Made by a program: the position numbers and the translations under genes
Part shown: positions 13,604-26,698 of the stretch, piece by piece
Layout: each line of letters begins with the position of its first letter
How positions within the stretch are numbered: position 1 is the first letter of the stretch
The notes under the pieces: generated by a model
The model's database searches: none
Seen by the model: only the letters and a program-made list of their open reading frames with translations
Told to the model about the DNA's origin: nothing
From: Erythrophleum ivorense
Lineage: Eukaryota > Streptophyta > Magnoliopsida > Fabales > Fabaceae
Length of the DNA stretch: 64,000 bases
Assembly: GCA_026724425.1 (NCBI GenBank)
Contig: JAIUCV010000009.1
Coordinates: 19,541,294 to 19,605,293, forward strand
Reading direction: 5' to 3'

Positions 13604-16600
13604 TATAACACCATAAATTCTAGTTCATTTCATGATACTCATGTGCTTCACAGCATTAACTTCCATGAGGGAAGTAGAAAAGTCTATTAAAAATAATGCA
13701 TTTAATTGCACTGCGTCGTGTATAAAAATTCTGTTCGATATCATGTGAATCCTGTGAACTCATACTATACATTCTCATATTTAATTACATCAATACAACT
13801 CTTTTGCATCATTAAATCATGCCCACAACTCATGGAAATCAAAGGCGAGGTCAAATTACTTAAGTGCATTTTCGGCTAGATTTGCCCCTTTCTCTGACCA
13901 AATTTTGGAAAATTATGACTAATTCTAGAAAAATTGAAATCATACAATCTTGGCCATTCTGGATAGCTACGGATGTCTAATTCACACTAAAAATATTCCT
14001 AGACCATAACATCTATCATAAAGGATGTTTGACATCTAAAAATGTCCAGAGGTCAAACCACCTCCTGATGCTGTCACAGATTCTGCAGCAAACTTTGAAA
14101 ATGTCCAATTAATTCCACAAAAATACAATCCATAAAAATATACCAATATGGAAATATGTGGATATTAGCTAGAGGGAAAAAATAGCTCAGACTAGCTCAG
14201 GCAATCCAAATCTCAGAATTCAATAGAACAGTAACTCAAGTCGGGTAAGGGTCCTGATACTGGAAATAATATTCAAAAATTCATATCTCCCTCTCTAGAC
14301 CTCCAAATGAGGTACTTCTTATTGGCATGAGTCTCTGTGAATGTCTAGTTTCTCTATATAAAATTTTGTGGCAATTGGACATCATTTGAGCCTTGTGTGA
14401 TAGAATTCATTTTTGAACCAAATGAATAGTGCAGTAGACCAAAATAAAAAAAAATGCCAACTTTGAAAAATCATCAAATATTCTGTAGACCTCTAAAAAT
14501 TATGATCTTTAGCTTCTAAAAAATTTCTCAACAAGCTCTAATTGCATGCCAAATCTCAGAGCAAGAAGAACTCATTTGGCTAAAAAGTAATATAGGGTTC
14601 CATTATGATCATTTTTGGCTCCATATGGGATACCAAAGTGACCAAATGGTTTTCCCATGGCTTTGGCACCTTTTGGACAAGTCTAAAAGCACATTTAAGA
14701 CTTGTGTGAGCTGCCCAAATGGTCCCAAATCTCATGCATCTCATTTTAGCCTTTCCATCTACACTTACGCATATTTTCATAAAGCTATTCATGAAGCTAT
14801 AATGCTATAACATACTCAATTTACATTCAATCATTCACATAACATATTCTTTCATTCCTACATTACATAATATCATAATTACACATGTCTTAAGGGTTAT
14901 AGACCATTTACAACAACAATATACATCATGAAGCATCATTATGATTCCAAAAAGGTAAAAGCTAGGCATATGGTTGTCAATCTCTCTTCTTCAATGTTGT
15001 TGGCTCCCATTACTATATCCACTTGATCTACCTAGCATATTAGATCATTGGAGAGGAGGGGATGAAATTCAAAGAATCCCAATAGCTCATCTCCCATTCA
15101 ATCATACACAATATATGCAAAGCAAGCCTTAAAAATGCATGCATGGATATCATGGAAGTCATGAGCATTCAAGAAGCAAGCTTGGCATGTGAACAAGTCA
15201 TACAAGTCATTCAAGAGTTCACCAAGTGTTTGGATTGGCCTCCACTTTTCTTCATAGATTTTAAACTTGCCTTACCCATTCTTTAAAAGATTCTTGGACT
15301 CAACCATACTCTTGGGAGCCCACTTTTCCTTTTGGGAGACTCTTTGCTTTGTCTCAACCAATCTCAAGGGTTCTTGGCTCATCCTCACCATGGTTAAGAG
15401 TTCTTGGCCTCTCCACACTCAAGCAAACTCAAACAAATATCATTCATTCATTTGAAAACATAATATGTCATCATGAAATCATGGCATATAAAATCATACT
15501 AGCATACTTTTCATGGCTTAAGAATACACATACACACATACTAAGACAAGCTAAACACACATCCATGCATGAGAGAATGTGGAGAGAGCTACCTTGCACA
15601 CAATCACACACTTTTTCCTTGGATTTCAAGCCTCTTCTTTCGACCACACACCCACAAACTTATGGAGATAGTTTTTCTTGGCCTAGATACAATTTATGGA
15701 AGCCAATTAGGTTCATAAAATAAACTCTAAGGTCATACAACTTGCTTAGATACTAGATTGCTCTATAAGTTCCATTATGGTCCACAAATACACCTAATGA
15801 AGCAACACCCCTCAAATAAATTCTAGGCTCCATACTTTCCTTTCAAATATGATTCTTGACTCCTTTTAAGCTTCTTGGAGTCATCACACTATTAAAACAA
15901 AGAGCCTAACATCATGTTGCTTCTTTAGGTCATAATATGGAACTTAAGGCACCAAATCAATTTCTATGAGTTCTAAATTTTTTCCAAGGCCTCCCTTCAT
16001 TATCATTCATCAAATATGACTCAAGAATGGCCTTAGAAAAATTTTAAACTCCCCCTAGCTATGAGAACTTGTTTTGGCTAAGACATAGGGGGTTTTTGGG
16101 CTCCTTGGAGATTTCTTTGTTTTCTTGAAGGAGGAAGCCTGTGAGGAGCATCTTAGGGGTCTCAAGAACTCATTTAAACTCTTAATTAAACCTAGGAATC
16201 ATCACACATAATCAAAATTTGGAAGGAATACTTGAAACCCTAGAATTTGCATATTAAAATCTAATGGTTATTTTGTTGTTTTCTTTGCATATTCTGGTTC
16301 TTCTCCTTCAAATACCTAAGATTCATGCTTGGCTGGGCTTGGAAATCAGATCCTCCTAGGGTTCTTGTGTGTGTCGAATTGGAGAAGAAGGGGAATCAAG
16401 AATAGCAACCATAGGATGAAATTTTACCAAGTTTCCTTGCTTAATTTGGCTTGAATCTTGCTTTCTCCAAACTCCTCTCTTCAAATCCGAAATTTCCCTT
16501 GAATTTCTCCCTTGAATCAGATTTATAAACTCCATTTTAATCAAAGGAAATCAAGGAGAATGAAGGAAAGGTGGTGTGGATGGAGAAAAGCATGAAAAAT

Positions 16601-17290
16601 CACCATGAAAACATAGCTAAAGCTTGGATTTCTTCCTCCTCCTTCTTCCTCTCTTGGGTGCCTCTCTCCTAGCGTTTTGCTTCTAGTTTGGGGCTGAGAA
16701 ATCTGATGCTAAATGAGGGAGAGTGTGAGGCACCACCTATAGGTGTAGGAAAGTAACTTTTTCAAAAATTCTAATTTTGCCCTTCATACTTTACATTTTT
16801 ATTTCTCCTTCATTTTAGCCCCTTTTTTAGAACCATCTTTTTCATTATAAAATTTAGGTTCCCAATTAAATAAAATGCCTTGGAATCACTCAAATCGGAG
16901 CTAACACCTTCCCGAACGAACTTGTCAAAGTTTAGGTACACCAACATTGGAAAACGTCCATCGGAGGGGATTTAACTGTCCCGGGGCTTCTGATGGTTTT
17001 CAAGGCCTTTGAGAACCCTGGAAAACTCAAAACTTTCATTTAAAAGGCTCTCCTGTGTGAATTCCAAAATTGCTCAAAATTACGAAAATGACATTACGTT
17101 TCATAAGGTTTCTGTCAAAATTTGTTTCTTCATTCTAGCTCAATTTTTCCTTTTGTCTGAGGCTGGGATTCTCATTTTTAGGAGTCTAGAATGTTACTTA
17201 AATTTTTTGGGACCTTAACTAATTCATTTTAGGGGACTTACTTTGAAAAAGCATCCTTTTTCTGTCGTTTAATAAAAATCAGACATTACA
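13604..17290 (-). mobile_element. Family-A solo LTR A-06 (3,687 bp), inside A-05
   Basis: This is a complete minus-orientation LTR, beginning TATAACACCATAAATTC (first G changed to A) and ending AAATCAGACATTACA. It is flanked by the perfect duplication tgatg (13599-13603 and 17291-17295). It inserted at the TATA region of A-05. It belongs to the subtype ending in CAGACATTACA/CGGACATTACA, like the LTRs of the internal-bearing element at 34677-51131. Confidence 0.9.
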
Positions 17291-20207
17291 TGATGCACCC
17301 TTCTTCTCCCTTCATTATGCACGACCATGTTCTACCCAAAACTAGAGGAAAACCCTAGGGGATGAGGCGCACAAGAGGAGGAAGAAAAGGAGGAGAAATT
17401 CAAGGTAGAAAGGTATGGATTTTCATGGTTTTTCATGCTCTTTCTCTTCCAAACCTCTTCTCCTTCATTCTCCTTTATTTTCTATGATTATAATGAAGTA
17501 TATGGATCTGTTTTAGAGGAGAAATTGAGGGAAAATTTTGGTTTTGAAGAGAGGAGCTCAAAGAACACAAGATTCAAGTGAGAAAAAGCAAGAAAACAAA
17601 TTAATTTCTCTTCCTTTGGTTATCATCTTTGGTTCCCTCCTCCTCGATTTCCCCCAACATGAGAAGACCCTAGGAGGACTTGATTTTTAGGTAGAACCAA
17701 GGGTGAATCTAAGGAAAAAGGGTGTGGAGATTAAAATATGCAAAGAGAATTAACAAAAACTATTAGATTTCAAGATGCAAGTTCTAGGGTTTCAATTGCA
17801 CCTTGTAAAATCTGATTTTGTATGATGATTCCTAGGCCTAAATAAGAGTTTAAATGAGCTCCTAAGATCCTTAAGAGGCTCTCCATATGTGTCTTCCCTT
17901 AAGAAAACAAAGCAAACTCCAAAGAGCTCTATTTCCCCCATAGCCTTAGCCAAGCAAGGATAGCATAGCTAGGGAGAGTTTTAAATTTTTCTAAGCCCAT
18001 TTTTGAGTCATATATGATGAATGAAAATGAGGGGTGGCCGTGAAAAAAATTTAGAACTCATAGAAAGTGAGTTAGTGCTTTAGGTTCTATATTATGACCT
18101 AAAGAAGCAATATGTAGTTAGGCTCTTTGTTTTAATTGTGTGATGACTCTAAGAGGCTTAAAAGGAGTCAAGAATTATATTTGAAAGGAAAGAATGGAGA
18201 CTAGAATTTATTTGAGGGCTGTTTCTTCATTAGGTGCATTTATGGACTATAATAGGGTTTATAGAACAATCTAGTATCTAAGCAAGTTGTGTGACCTTAG
18301 AAATTGTTTTGTGAACCTAATTGGCTTCCATAAATTGTGTTTAGGCCAAGAGAAATCTTCCCCACACTTTTGTGGGTGTGTGGCCAAAGCAAGGGAGGGA
18401 ATTTCAAGAGAAAAAGTGTGTGATTGTGTGCAAGGTAGCTCTCTCCACCTTCTCTCATGCATGGATGTGTGTTTAGCTTGTCTTAGAATGTATGTATGTG
18501 TATTTTTAAGTTATGAAAAGTATGCTAGCATGATTTTATATGCCATGATTTTATGATGACATATTATGTTTCTAAATGATGTTATGATGTGTGCTTGGGT
18601 TTGCTTGAGTGTGGTGAGGCTAAGAACCCTTAGCCATGGTGAGGATGAGTTAAGAATCCTTGAGATTGGTTGAGACAAAGCAAAAGTCTCCTAAAAGTAA
18701 GATGGGCTCCCAAGAGTATGGTTGAGTCCAAGAATCTCTTAAAAATGGGTGAGGCAAGTTCAATATCCACAAGACATTGGGTGAGGCCAATCCACTTGCT
18801 TGGCAAGCCATTGTATGCTATGTATGATATTCTCAAATGATGAAAATGCTTCTTGAATGTTTGCATATGTCAACATGATCATACATGCATTTATGAGACT
18901 TGCTTGGTATCCATTATGTATGATTGAATGGGAGATGAGCTATTGGGATTCTTCAAATCTCATTCCCTCCTCTCCAATAATCTCACATGCTAGGTCGACC
19001 AAGTGGACAAGGTAATGGAAGCTAACCACCTTGAAGAAGAGAGCTTGACAACATAATGTATGGTTTCAGTTCCTTAAGGCCATATGTATGTCAAATGATG
19101 TAACCCACTATTATGTATGCTCTATGACCTCTTGAGTATATGTAATTATGATAATATGTCATGTATGAATGAGAGAATATCTCATGTAGCCACTAGAATG
19201 TGAATTGAGTATATGATGGCAAATTAGCTTCATGAATGGTATGATGGAATTATGCATGTGTGGATGAAATAGCCAAAATGAGATGCATGAGGTTTGGGAC
19301 CATTTGGACAGCTCATAAAAGTCCTAATTATGCTTTTAGACTTGCCCAAAAGGTGTCAAAACCAAAGGGAAACCATTTGGACATTTTGGTACTTTATATG
19401 GAGCCAAAATTAACCATAATGGAACCCTATGTCACTTTTTAGCCAAATGAGCTATTCTTGATTTGAGATTTGGCATATAATTAGAGCTTGTTGAGAGCTT
19501 TTTGAAAAGCTAAAGAAAATAATTTTCTGAGGTCTACAGAATATTTGATGAATTTCCAAAGTTGGCAAATTTTTTGATTTTGGTCGGATGTACTATTCAT
19601 CTGGTCCAAAAATGAAATCTGTCACATAGGGCTCAAATGATACCCAATTGCTAAAAAATTTTATATAGAGAAACTAGACATTCACAATGACCTGTGTCAA
19701 CTAGAAGCACCTTTTTGGAGGTCTAGAGAGGGAGATATGAATTTTTAAAGATTCTATCCAGTATTAGGAGCTTTATGCGACCTTAGTTACTGTTTCATTG
19801 AATTCTGAGGTCTGGGCTGCTGAACTAGTCTAGAGTTATTTTTCACCTCTAGCTGATATCCACAGCTTTCCATATTGGTATTATTTGCAAGGATTGGATT
19901 TTTTTGGAATTAATTGGACATTTTAAAAATTTGCTACAAAAATCAATGACAGCATTAGTGATAGTTTGACCTCTGGATCTTTTCAGATGTCAAACATCCT
20001 CAGTGATAGATGTTATGGTCTGGACATATTTTTTTATGAAGTAGACATATGCAGCTTTCCAGAATGGTCAACAATGCATGAGTTTGATTTTTCTAGAATT
20101 AGTTATGAATTTCTAAATTTTGGTTAGAAAAGAGCCAAATTCTGGCCGAAATTATACATAAGTATTTTGAGTTTTCCTTTAAGTTCCATGAGTTGTGGGC
20201 CACATTT

Positions 20208-23200
20208 TGTAACACCATACTTCTAGGACTCAATTCATACAATTCCCATGCCTCATTCTTATGTTTGTTCTATGAAAACAATATAGTGGCATAGGGAGTT
20301 ATGAATAAAAATGCATTTCTCTACAGGTAAAATTTTTCTTTCAGAGTCCCGTAGGCCATATGAAAGCATCTATCACTTTCTCATACTTAAACACATGAAT
20401 ATAACTCATTTCCATAATCACATTTGGCCTACAACTCGTGGAAAGCAAAGGAGCATATGAAATCCGTGTTTGCATTTTTGGCCAGGATTTCCTCTTTTCT
20501 GTCTCAAACTTTGAAAAATCATAACTAAATCTAAAAAAATAAAAAACATTCAATCTTGGTTATTCTGGAAACCTTAGGATGTCTAATTCACACTAAAAAT
20601 ACACCCAGGTTATAAAATTCATCACCCAGGACGTTTGACATCCAAAAAGGTCCAGAGGTCGCTGCTGCCTAGGCTGCTGTTTCATATTACTGATACAAAC
20701 TTCTAAAATTCATAACTAATTCCATAAAAATATAAATCACACAAATTAAGTCATTCTGGAAATCTAAAAATCTTAAATTTATGTTAAAAATAATTCCAGA
20801 ATGAAACGAATACGTTTAGTCAGCTGGAACCTATGGAACAGTAACCGGACTCATGGGGCGCTACTGATATTGACAGTTAACTTCAAACATGCATAACTCA
20901 CTGCTCAGACCTCCAAATGAGGATATCTCGGTGGCCACAGAAATATTATGACCTCTAGTTTATGTATGTAAAATTGTATAAGTATTGGACACCATTTGGC
21001 CATCGGGTGACACAGAATTCAAAACTACCAGTATAAACAGTACCCATACCAGAATCTATGAAAAATCCCAACTTTGAAAATTCATCAAATATTCTCTAGG
21101 TCTCCGAAAATTGTGATCTTTAGCTTCCCAAAAAGATCTTAATGATACCTAATTGCATGCCAAGTTTCAGGGCAAGAATAACTCATTTGGCTAAAAAATG
21201 GCATAGGGTTCCATCATGGTCAATTTTGGCTCCATATTGGGTACCAAAATTGCCAAATGGATTTCCCTTGGTCTTGGCACCTTTTGGGCAAGTTTAAAAG
21301 CATAATTAAGACTTTTGTGAGTTACCCAAATGGTCCCAAACCTCATGCATCTCATTTTGGCCTTTTCATCCACACTTATACACATTTGCATCAAACTTCC
21401 AATTTGCATAACTTGGCATTACATACCCAAATTCATTTCTAAAGTTCATACATCATATCCATACATGTATACATCATATAATATCATATTTAAATGTGTC
21501 TCAAGGGTCATGTGCCATTTACAATAATCATATACATCATTGAACATCATTATGGTTCAAAAATAGCTAAAATAACACATAGGCTTGTCAATCCTTGCTC
21601 TTCATGGTTGTTGGCTTCCTTCACCATCAGTACTTGATCCACCTAGCATGTTAGGTCATTGGAGAGGAGGGGATGAGATTCAAAGAATTCCAATAGCTCA
21701 TCTCCCATTTAATCACACATAATATGTACAAAGCAAGCTTTTCAAATGCATGTATGGAAAAATGGAAGTCATGGACATTTTCAAAGCAACCTTGGCATGT
21801 GAATCAATCATACAAGACATTCAAGAGTTCCCCAAGTGTTTGGATTGGCCTCACACTTCTCCTCATGGATTTTGGACTTGCCTCACCTATTCTTTAAGAG
21901 CTTTGGACTCAACCATACTCTTGAGAGCCCACTTTGCTTTTGGGAGACTTTTTGCTATATCTCAACCAAACTTAAGGGTTCTTGGCTCATCCTCACCAAA
22001 GGGAAGAGTTCTTGGCCTCTCCTCACTCAAGCAAACTCATACAAACATCATAGATTCATTTAAAACATAATATGGCATCAAGGATCATGGAATATAAAGG
22101 CATGCTAGCATACTTTTCTTAGCTTGAAAATACACATACACACATTCTAAAACAAGCTAAACACACATTCATGCATGAGAGAAGGTGGAGAGAGCTACCT
22201 TGTATACAAGCACACACTTTTTCCTTAGCTTTCAAGCCTCCTCTTTTAGCCACACACCCACAAGTTAGTGGAAATAGTGTCTCTTGGCCTAGACACAAAT
22301 TATGGGAGCCAATTAAGTCCATGAAACAATGTTTAGGGCCATGCAACTTACTTAAACCCTAGATTACTCTACAACCTCCATTATGGTCCATATTAGCACC
22401 TAATGAAGCAACACCCCTCAAATGATTTCTAGGCCTCATTCTTTATTCTCAAATATGATTCTTGACTCCTTTTAAACCTCTTGGAGTCATCACATCATTA
22501 AAACAAAGGGTCTAACATCATGTTACTTTCTTAGGTCACAATATGGAACCTAAAGCACCAACTCATTCTCTAAGCTTTCTAATTTTTTTCCAAGGTTTCC
22601 CCTCACATTCATTCATCATATATGACTAAAAAATGGGCTTGAAATAATTTAAAACTCTCCCTAACTATGCCATCCCTACTTGGCCGAAACTTAAAGTATA
22701 AATGGGATTTCATGGCTTCTTGATTTTTCCTTGATGGGAGAACCATTTAGGGAGGTTGTTAAGAGTTTTAGGAGGTCAAGGAAACACTTAAATAGCCAAG
22801 AGAACTCATAGATTGAATCAGTTTTTACAATCCCCTTAAATGCTTTGCACTTTTCTAACTTTTAGGTTCATGACTTTCCATGGGGTTTTGTTCATTTTCA
22901 TGGAGGAAGAGGCATATGGGGGACCTCTTAGGGATCTTAGGAACTCAAGCAAACACTCATCTAAGCTAGGGAATTCATGGATCAAAACAGATTTCATAAT
23001 GTCTCCATGAATCCCTCACTTTTCTATCTTATGTTTTCATGCTTCTTTCTTTGATTTCTTTGCACCTACTTGCTTCTCACACTCCAAAATCTATGAATCT
23101 CCCTTGCTAGGACCAGAATTGATCTCCCTTTGATTGGGCTCTATATGGGATGAAATTATCACAAGGAGGAGAAGGGAAGAAGAAGCATGGAAGACAACAA

Positions 23201-24088
23201 GTTACCTTGATTTCCTAGCTTTTCTCAAGAGCTCTCTTCCTTGCTTCAACTCTCTCCTTGAATTTTGAAATTTACCCCTCTGTTCTGTGCTCAAAACAGA
23301 ACCAAACACCTCACTAAATCCATAGGAAGAGAGGAGGAAAGGAGGGGAAGAAGTTTTCTAAAGGGAAGAGCAAAAGTTTCCATGAATTCATACCTTTCTC
23401 TTAGCTTTTCTTCTTCCCTTGAGCTTGCTCTTGTGCGCCACTCTCTCTCTCTATTTTCTGGGCAGAAACAGAGCATTTTACTCAGAGGAGCTGCTGGAAC
23501 GTGGATAAGAAGAAGCCAAAAGTCACTTTATGCAACTTTTTACTTTTGCATTTTAGTCCCTTTTCTTGGCTTTTTCATTTTAGGCTCATATCAACTCCTT
23601 TTTGAAATCCATCTTTCCATCATATTCCTTAGGCTCTTAATCATAAGAATTGCCTTTGGAATCACTCAAAAAGGATCTGAAACTATTCCGAACTGTTCGG
23701 TCAAAGTTTTGGTCAACCTTTGTCGAAATCGCTCACCGGAGGGGTTTCAACTGTTCTAGGGGTTCCCATGGTTTTCAGGGCCTCTGAGAACCCTAGAAAG
23801 CTCAAATTTTCCATTTAAAAAGCTCTCCTATGAGTTTTCAAAATTTTCCAAAAATTACAAAAATACCCCTACTTTCTTTGGCAAATTTTCTAAGCTCTTT
23901 TGGCTCTGGTTTTTGGGCATCTCAAACCTCAAATCCTCATTTTCTAATATCTAAAATTTTATCATAATTTTAGTTGGGCCCAATTCCTTCTATTTCGTGG
24001 ACTTCCTTTTATATTTAGCCCATTTCTGACGTTTACGGAGAAACCGAACATTGCATTTCTCACGTTTACGGAGAGACCAGATGTTACA
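20208..24088 (-). mobile_element. Family-A solo LTR A-07 (3,881 bp), inside A-05
   Basis: This is a complete minus-orientation LTR beginning TGTAACACCATACTTC and ending GACCAGATGTTACA, flanked by the perfect duplication cattt (20203-20207 and 24089-24093). It is the longest copy. Its distal end carries a 33-bp unit in two tandem copies (about 24023-24088), and its 23000-23800 part is divergent from A-06. An open frame of 164 codons at 23265-23759 has no recognisable domain and falls in the purine-rich leader; I do not call it a gene. Confidence 0.88.
24023..24088 (-). repeat. Two 33-bp tandem units at the terminus of A-07
   Basis: Read on the minus strand, the LTR starts with a unit beginning TGTAACATCTGGTCTC and ending in GTGAGAAA. 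A second unit beginning TGCAATGTTCGGTTTC and ending in GTCAGAAA follows directly. The two have equal length with roughly eight differences. The second unit is the homologue of the single terminus (TGTAATGTCCG...) of A-06 and of the internal-bearing element. Confidence 0.65.
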
Positions 24089-24357
24089 CATTTCATGATC
24101 CAAATGAGTTGTATTTGTGTAATTAAATATGAAAATGTGTTGTATGAGCTCACACAGTCCACGTGGCACCGAATGAAATTTTTAGATACGACGTAACGCA
24201 AAAAGATGCATTAATTTAAATGGATTTTCTTGTTTCCCCTCATGTAATACATTATATGAGCATGCAAAAATCATAGAGATGAGCTAGAATTTATGGTGTT
24301 ACACTGTACATTACGTTGCTCACGTTTTCTCTTATTTTTAAAGAACCAGATGTTACA

Positions 24358-25345
24358 TATGAAAATTTTCCTTTGGTTATTGAGATTTATATCTTATCTC
24401 ATTTCATAGGCTAACAATTTCAAGTGAAGGTTCCTCGACTAAAGAAAAGGAAAAGCAAGTTGATGACTACCCCTAGATTTAGGCCTTATGTGGGGTTTCT
24501 ACACTCGGACAATTTTAACCTGGTGTAGATGCTTTTTATTTTTGTAATCAAACTTGTATAGTATCATGATGCATTCATTTTTGTCAAGTCTTGGTATTTT
24601 GATGTTTTGTAACCAAGGATGTAATCATTAGGAAGTTAGACTTTAATTTACATGGAATCTGATGTGTTTGCTTGATGCTGACCAAACATGGATTGTAGTG
24701 ACTGTATGGAGTTTGAATTGTTATTCTATGGGTGAGGTTATGCTATTTAATGAATGACTAGACTAAATGTTGATATATGAAGTTTCTGCTATTATATGTA
24801 TACATATATATATGCCTTATGGAAGGAATTAAGTTGTGCCATAGTCATAATTTGCATATGAGGTTTTCCTAAAGTTTTGAGGGTAGGAACACGTTTAATT
24901 AGTCCATTAAAACTCGCTCTAAGTGATCTTAGGTTAGTTGATTTGAAGTTATGCATTTGAAGCTACCACATGATGCTTTATAAGACATTTTGCTGTCATA
25001 TTGGCAAGGTTGTTGATAAAATACTTGATTTGATGGATTCAATTAGTCTCTAAACCTTTAAGTGATATAGCACCTTATTCTGAGGTCTATGAGAGATTAT
25101 GTGCTAATAAAACTATGTATTTTAGTCATGAAAGGCTCTAGGATTCAATTAGAGTTAGTGGCAAATGGTTGGGGACGTATAACAAAGAGCTTATTCGAAA
25201 GGTGAATATTGATGGTTAAAAAATATTTAGATTTTCCCTATATATTCACCCATTAATAAACTATTATTGGCATTAAACCTTAAATGCTATTAAATAAGAG
25301 TATAATTATACTTAATTAGTGTGGTTAGGAGTTAAGGTTGTAACA
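24358..25345 (+). mobile_element. Family-B-like LTR B-01, 3' part
   Basis: This resumes the family-B-like LTR interrupted at 5951 by A-04. The block around 24370-24620 (ATTGAGATTTATATCTTATC..., GGTGAAGG-like, TTTTGTAACCAAGGATG) parallels 31065-31310. It ends GTTAAGGTTGTAACA at 25345, directly followed by a primer-binding site, so this is a 5' LTR. It lacks the palindrome array carried by the two other B copies. Confidence 0.6.
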
Positions 25346-25490
25346 TTTGGTATTAGAGCAATGGTTTAGGAAACTATGCTGGATTGTTGAACTTTATGGT
25401 TAGAAAACTTGGCAATTATGATGCATGCACATTAGGAATAGGAATACTATGGTCTGATAATGTCATTTCTATCTGTATATACATTTCATA
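25346..25490 (+). promoter_or_regulatory. Primer-binding site and leader stub of a B-like element
   Basis: TGGTATTAGAGC (25348-25359) follows the LTR end after two T's, the standard arrangement for a primer-binding site complementary to the 3' end of initiator-Met tRNA. About 130 bp of leader follow before A-08 begins. No gag is present, so the rest of this element is lost. Confidence 0.65.
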
Positions 25491-26378
25491 TGTAATACCA
25501 TAATTTCTTAACTCATTTCATGATATTCTCATGCTTCAAACTATGCATCTCACATAAGGAGTAAGAAAAACAATTAAAATAATGAATATTTTAGAGTTAC
25601 ATAGCGTATAGATTTTTCATTCAGTGTCTTGGGGACCGTGTGAGCTCATATATCATATTTTCATATTTAATTACATAGATACAACTCATCTCTATCACCA
25701 AAAGTGGCCTAGAACTCGTGCAAGGCAAGAGACACACATAATTTCATGAGGTAGCCTCGGCCAGAAATTCCCACTTTCTATCACAAATTTTGGAAAATCA
25801 TAACTAATTTTAGAAAAATCAAATCATGCATTCTTCACCATTCTGGAAAGCTACAGATATCTAATTTATACTACAAATATGTCTAGGCCATGAAACATCA
25901 CACAGAGGACGTTTGACATTTAAAAAGGTGCAGAGATCCGATTGGCTACTGGTACTGATATAGGTTTCTGCTATAAACTTCAAAAATGTCCAATTAATTC
26001 CAAAAAAATCCAATCTATGCAAATGATACCAATCTATGAAGCTATAGATGTTAGATAGAGGGAAAAAATAACTTTAAACCAATTTAGGCACATCCAAGAC
26101 TTGAAAACTAATCAAATAGTAACTCAGGTCTATCTAGACGCCTAATACTGGATAGAAACTTCAAAATTTTATATCTCCCTCTCTAGACATTCAAATGATA
26201 TGCTTCTAGTTGGAAAATGTCACTGGAAAGGTCTAGTTTCTCCCTATAAAATTTCTTGGTAATTGGACATCATTTGCCTTATGAGTGACAGAATTTAATT
26301 TCAGACCAATGAGAATAGTACACTAAACCAAATTAGAAAATTTCCCAACTTTGGAAATTCATCAAATAATCCATAGAC
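25491..26378 (-). mobile_element. Family-A LTR A-08, 5'-side 0.9 kb only (minus orientation)
   Basis: It begins TGTAATACCATAATTTC and follows the family-A order through the ACGTTTGACAT block (near 25910) and the CTCCCTCTCTAGACAT block (near 26180). It stops at 26378 where a family-B LTR begins. I could not find the rest of this copy with confidence. The A-like tail at 30031-30351 may be part of it, with the middle deleted. Confidence 0.7.
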
Positions 26379-26698
26379 TGTAACGGCCCTAACTTCAAAT
26401 TATAGTAATTAAGGTTAAAAACATAATTAATAATCATAAATCAAGGTTGAAAGTTATTACAACTAATTATATTCAAAAAATGCAGGGAAATTTGAACCTT
26501 GATGTTATTAGGGTCATTAATTAGACAACCACAATTATTCGAATGTGTAAGTGAATTTAATCATTAATAAGGAGCCTTTGATTCTTCCATCCATCAATTC
26601 TAACTCATAAAAACCTCCTACAAGTATTTTTAAATCATTCCTTAGTATTACCATAAAAGAAACTAAGGTTTCTAAGTGAATATGAAAAATTGAGCACC

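Larger units (their letters stand above)
12997..24303 (+). mobile_element. Family-A solo LTR A-05, inside A-04, carrying A-06 and A-07
   Basis: It starts TGTAACATCTGGTTCCTTG at 12997 and ends GAATTTATGGTGTTACA at 24303, flanked by the perfect duplication ctgta (12992-12996 and 24304-24308). It is made of three pieces (12997-13603, 17296-20207, 24094-24303) totalling about 3.73 kb, the normal family length. The break at 13603 falls just after its TATA region, and the text resumes on the far side of A-06. Confidence 0.87.
5952..24357 (-). mobile_element. Family-A solo LTR A-04, carrying nested copies A-03, A-05, A-06 and A-07
   Basis: The LTR begins TGTAACACCATAATTTC at 5952 and is interrupted 28 bp later by A-03. 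It resumes at 9695 and is interrupted again at 12996 by A-05. Its last 49 bp are at 24309-24357, ending in CAGATGTTACA. The three pieces total about 3.38 kb, close to a complete family-A LTR. The joins are supported by the duplications of the inserted copies and by continuity of text across each junction. It lies in family-B sequence on both sides. Confidence 0.8.

Noticed and set aside
16240..16260. AAACCCTA words as interstitial telomere repeats
   Set aside because: They occur singly, not in tandem, at fixed places in LTR copies. They fit telo-box-like words, not telomeric arrays.
23265..23759. 164-codon open frame in A-07
   Set aside because: It lies in the purine/pyrimidine-rich leader of an LTR, has no recognisable domain, and is not open in other family-A copies.
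5952..24357. Opposed TGTAACACC...TTACA ends as terminal inverted repeats of a large DNA transposon
   Set aside because: Each unit has its own 5-bp duplication and LTR-type TG...CA ends, and one copy of the same sequence flanks a gag-pol region with primer-binding site. They are nested LTRs.
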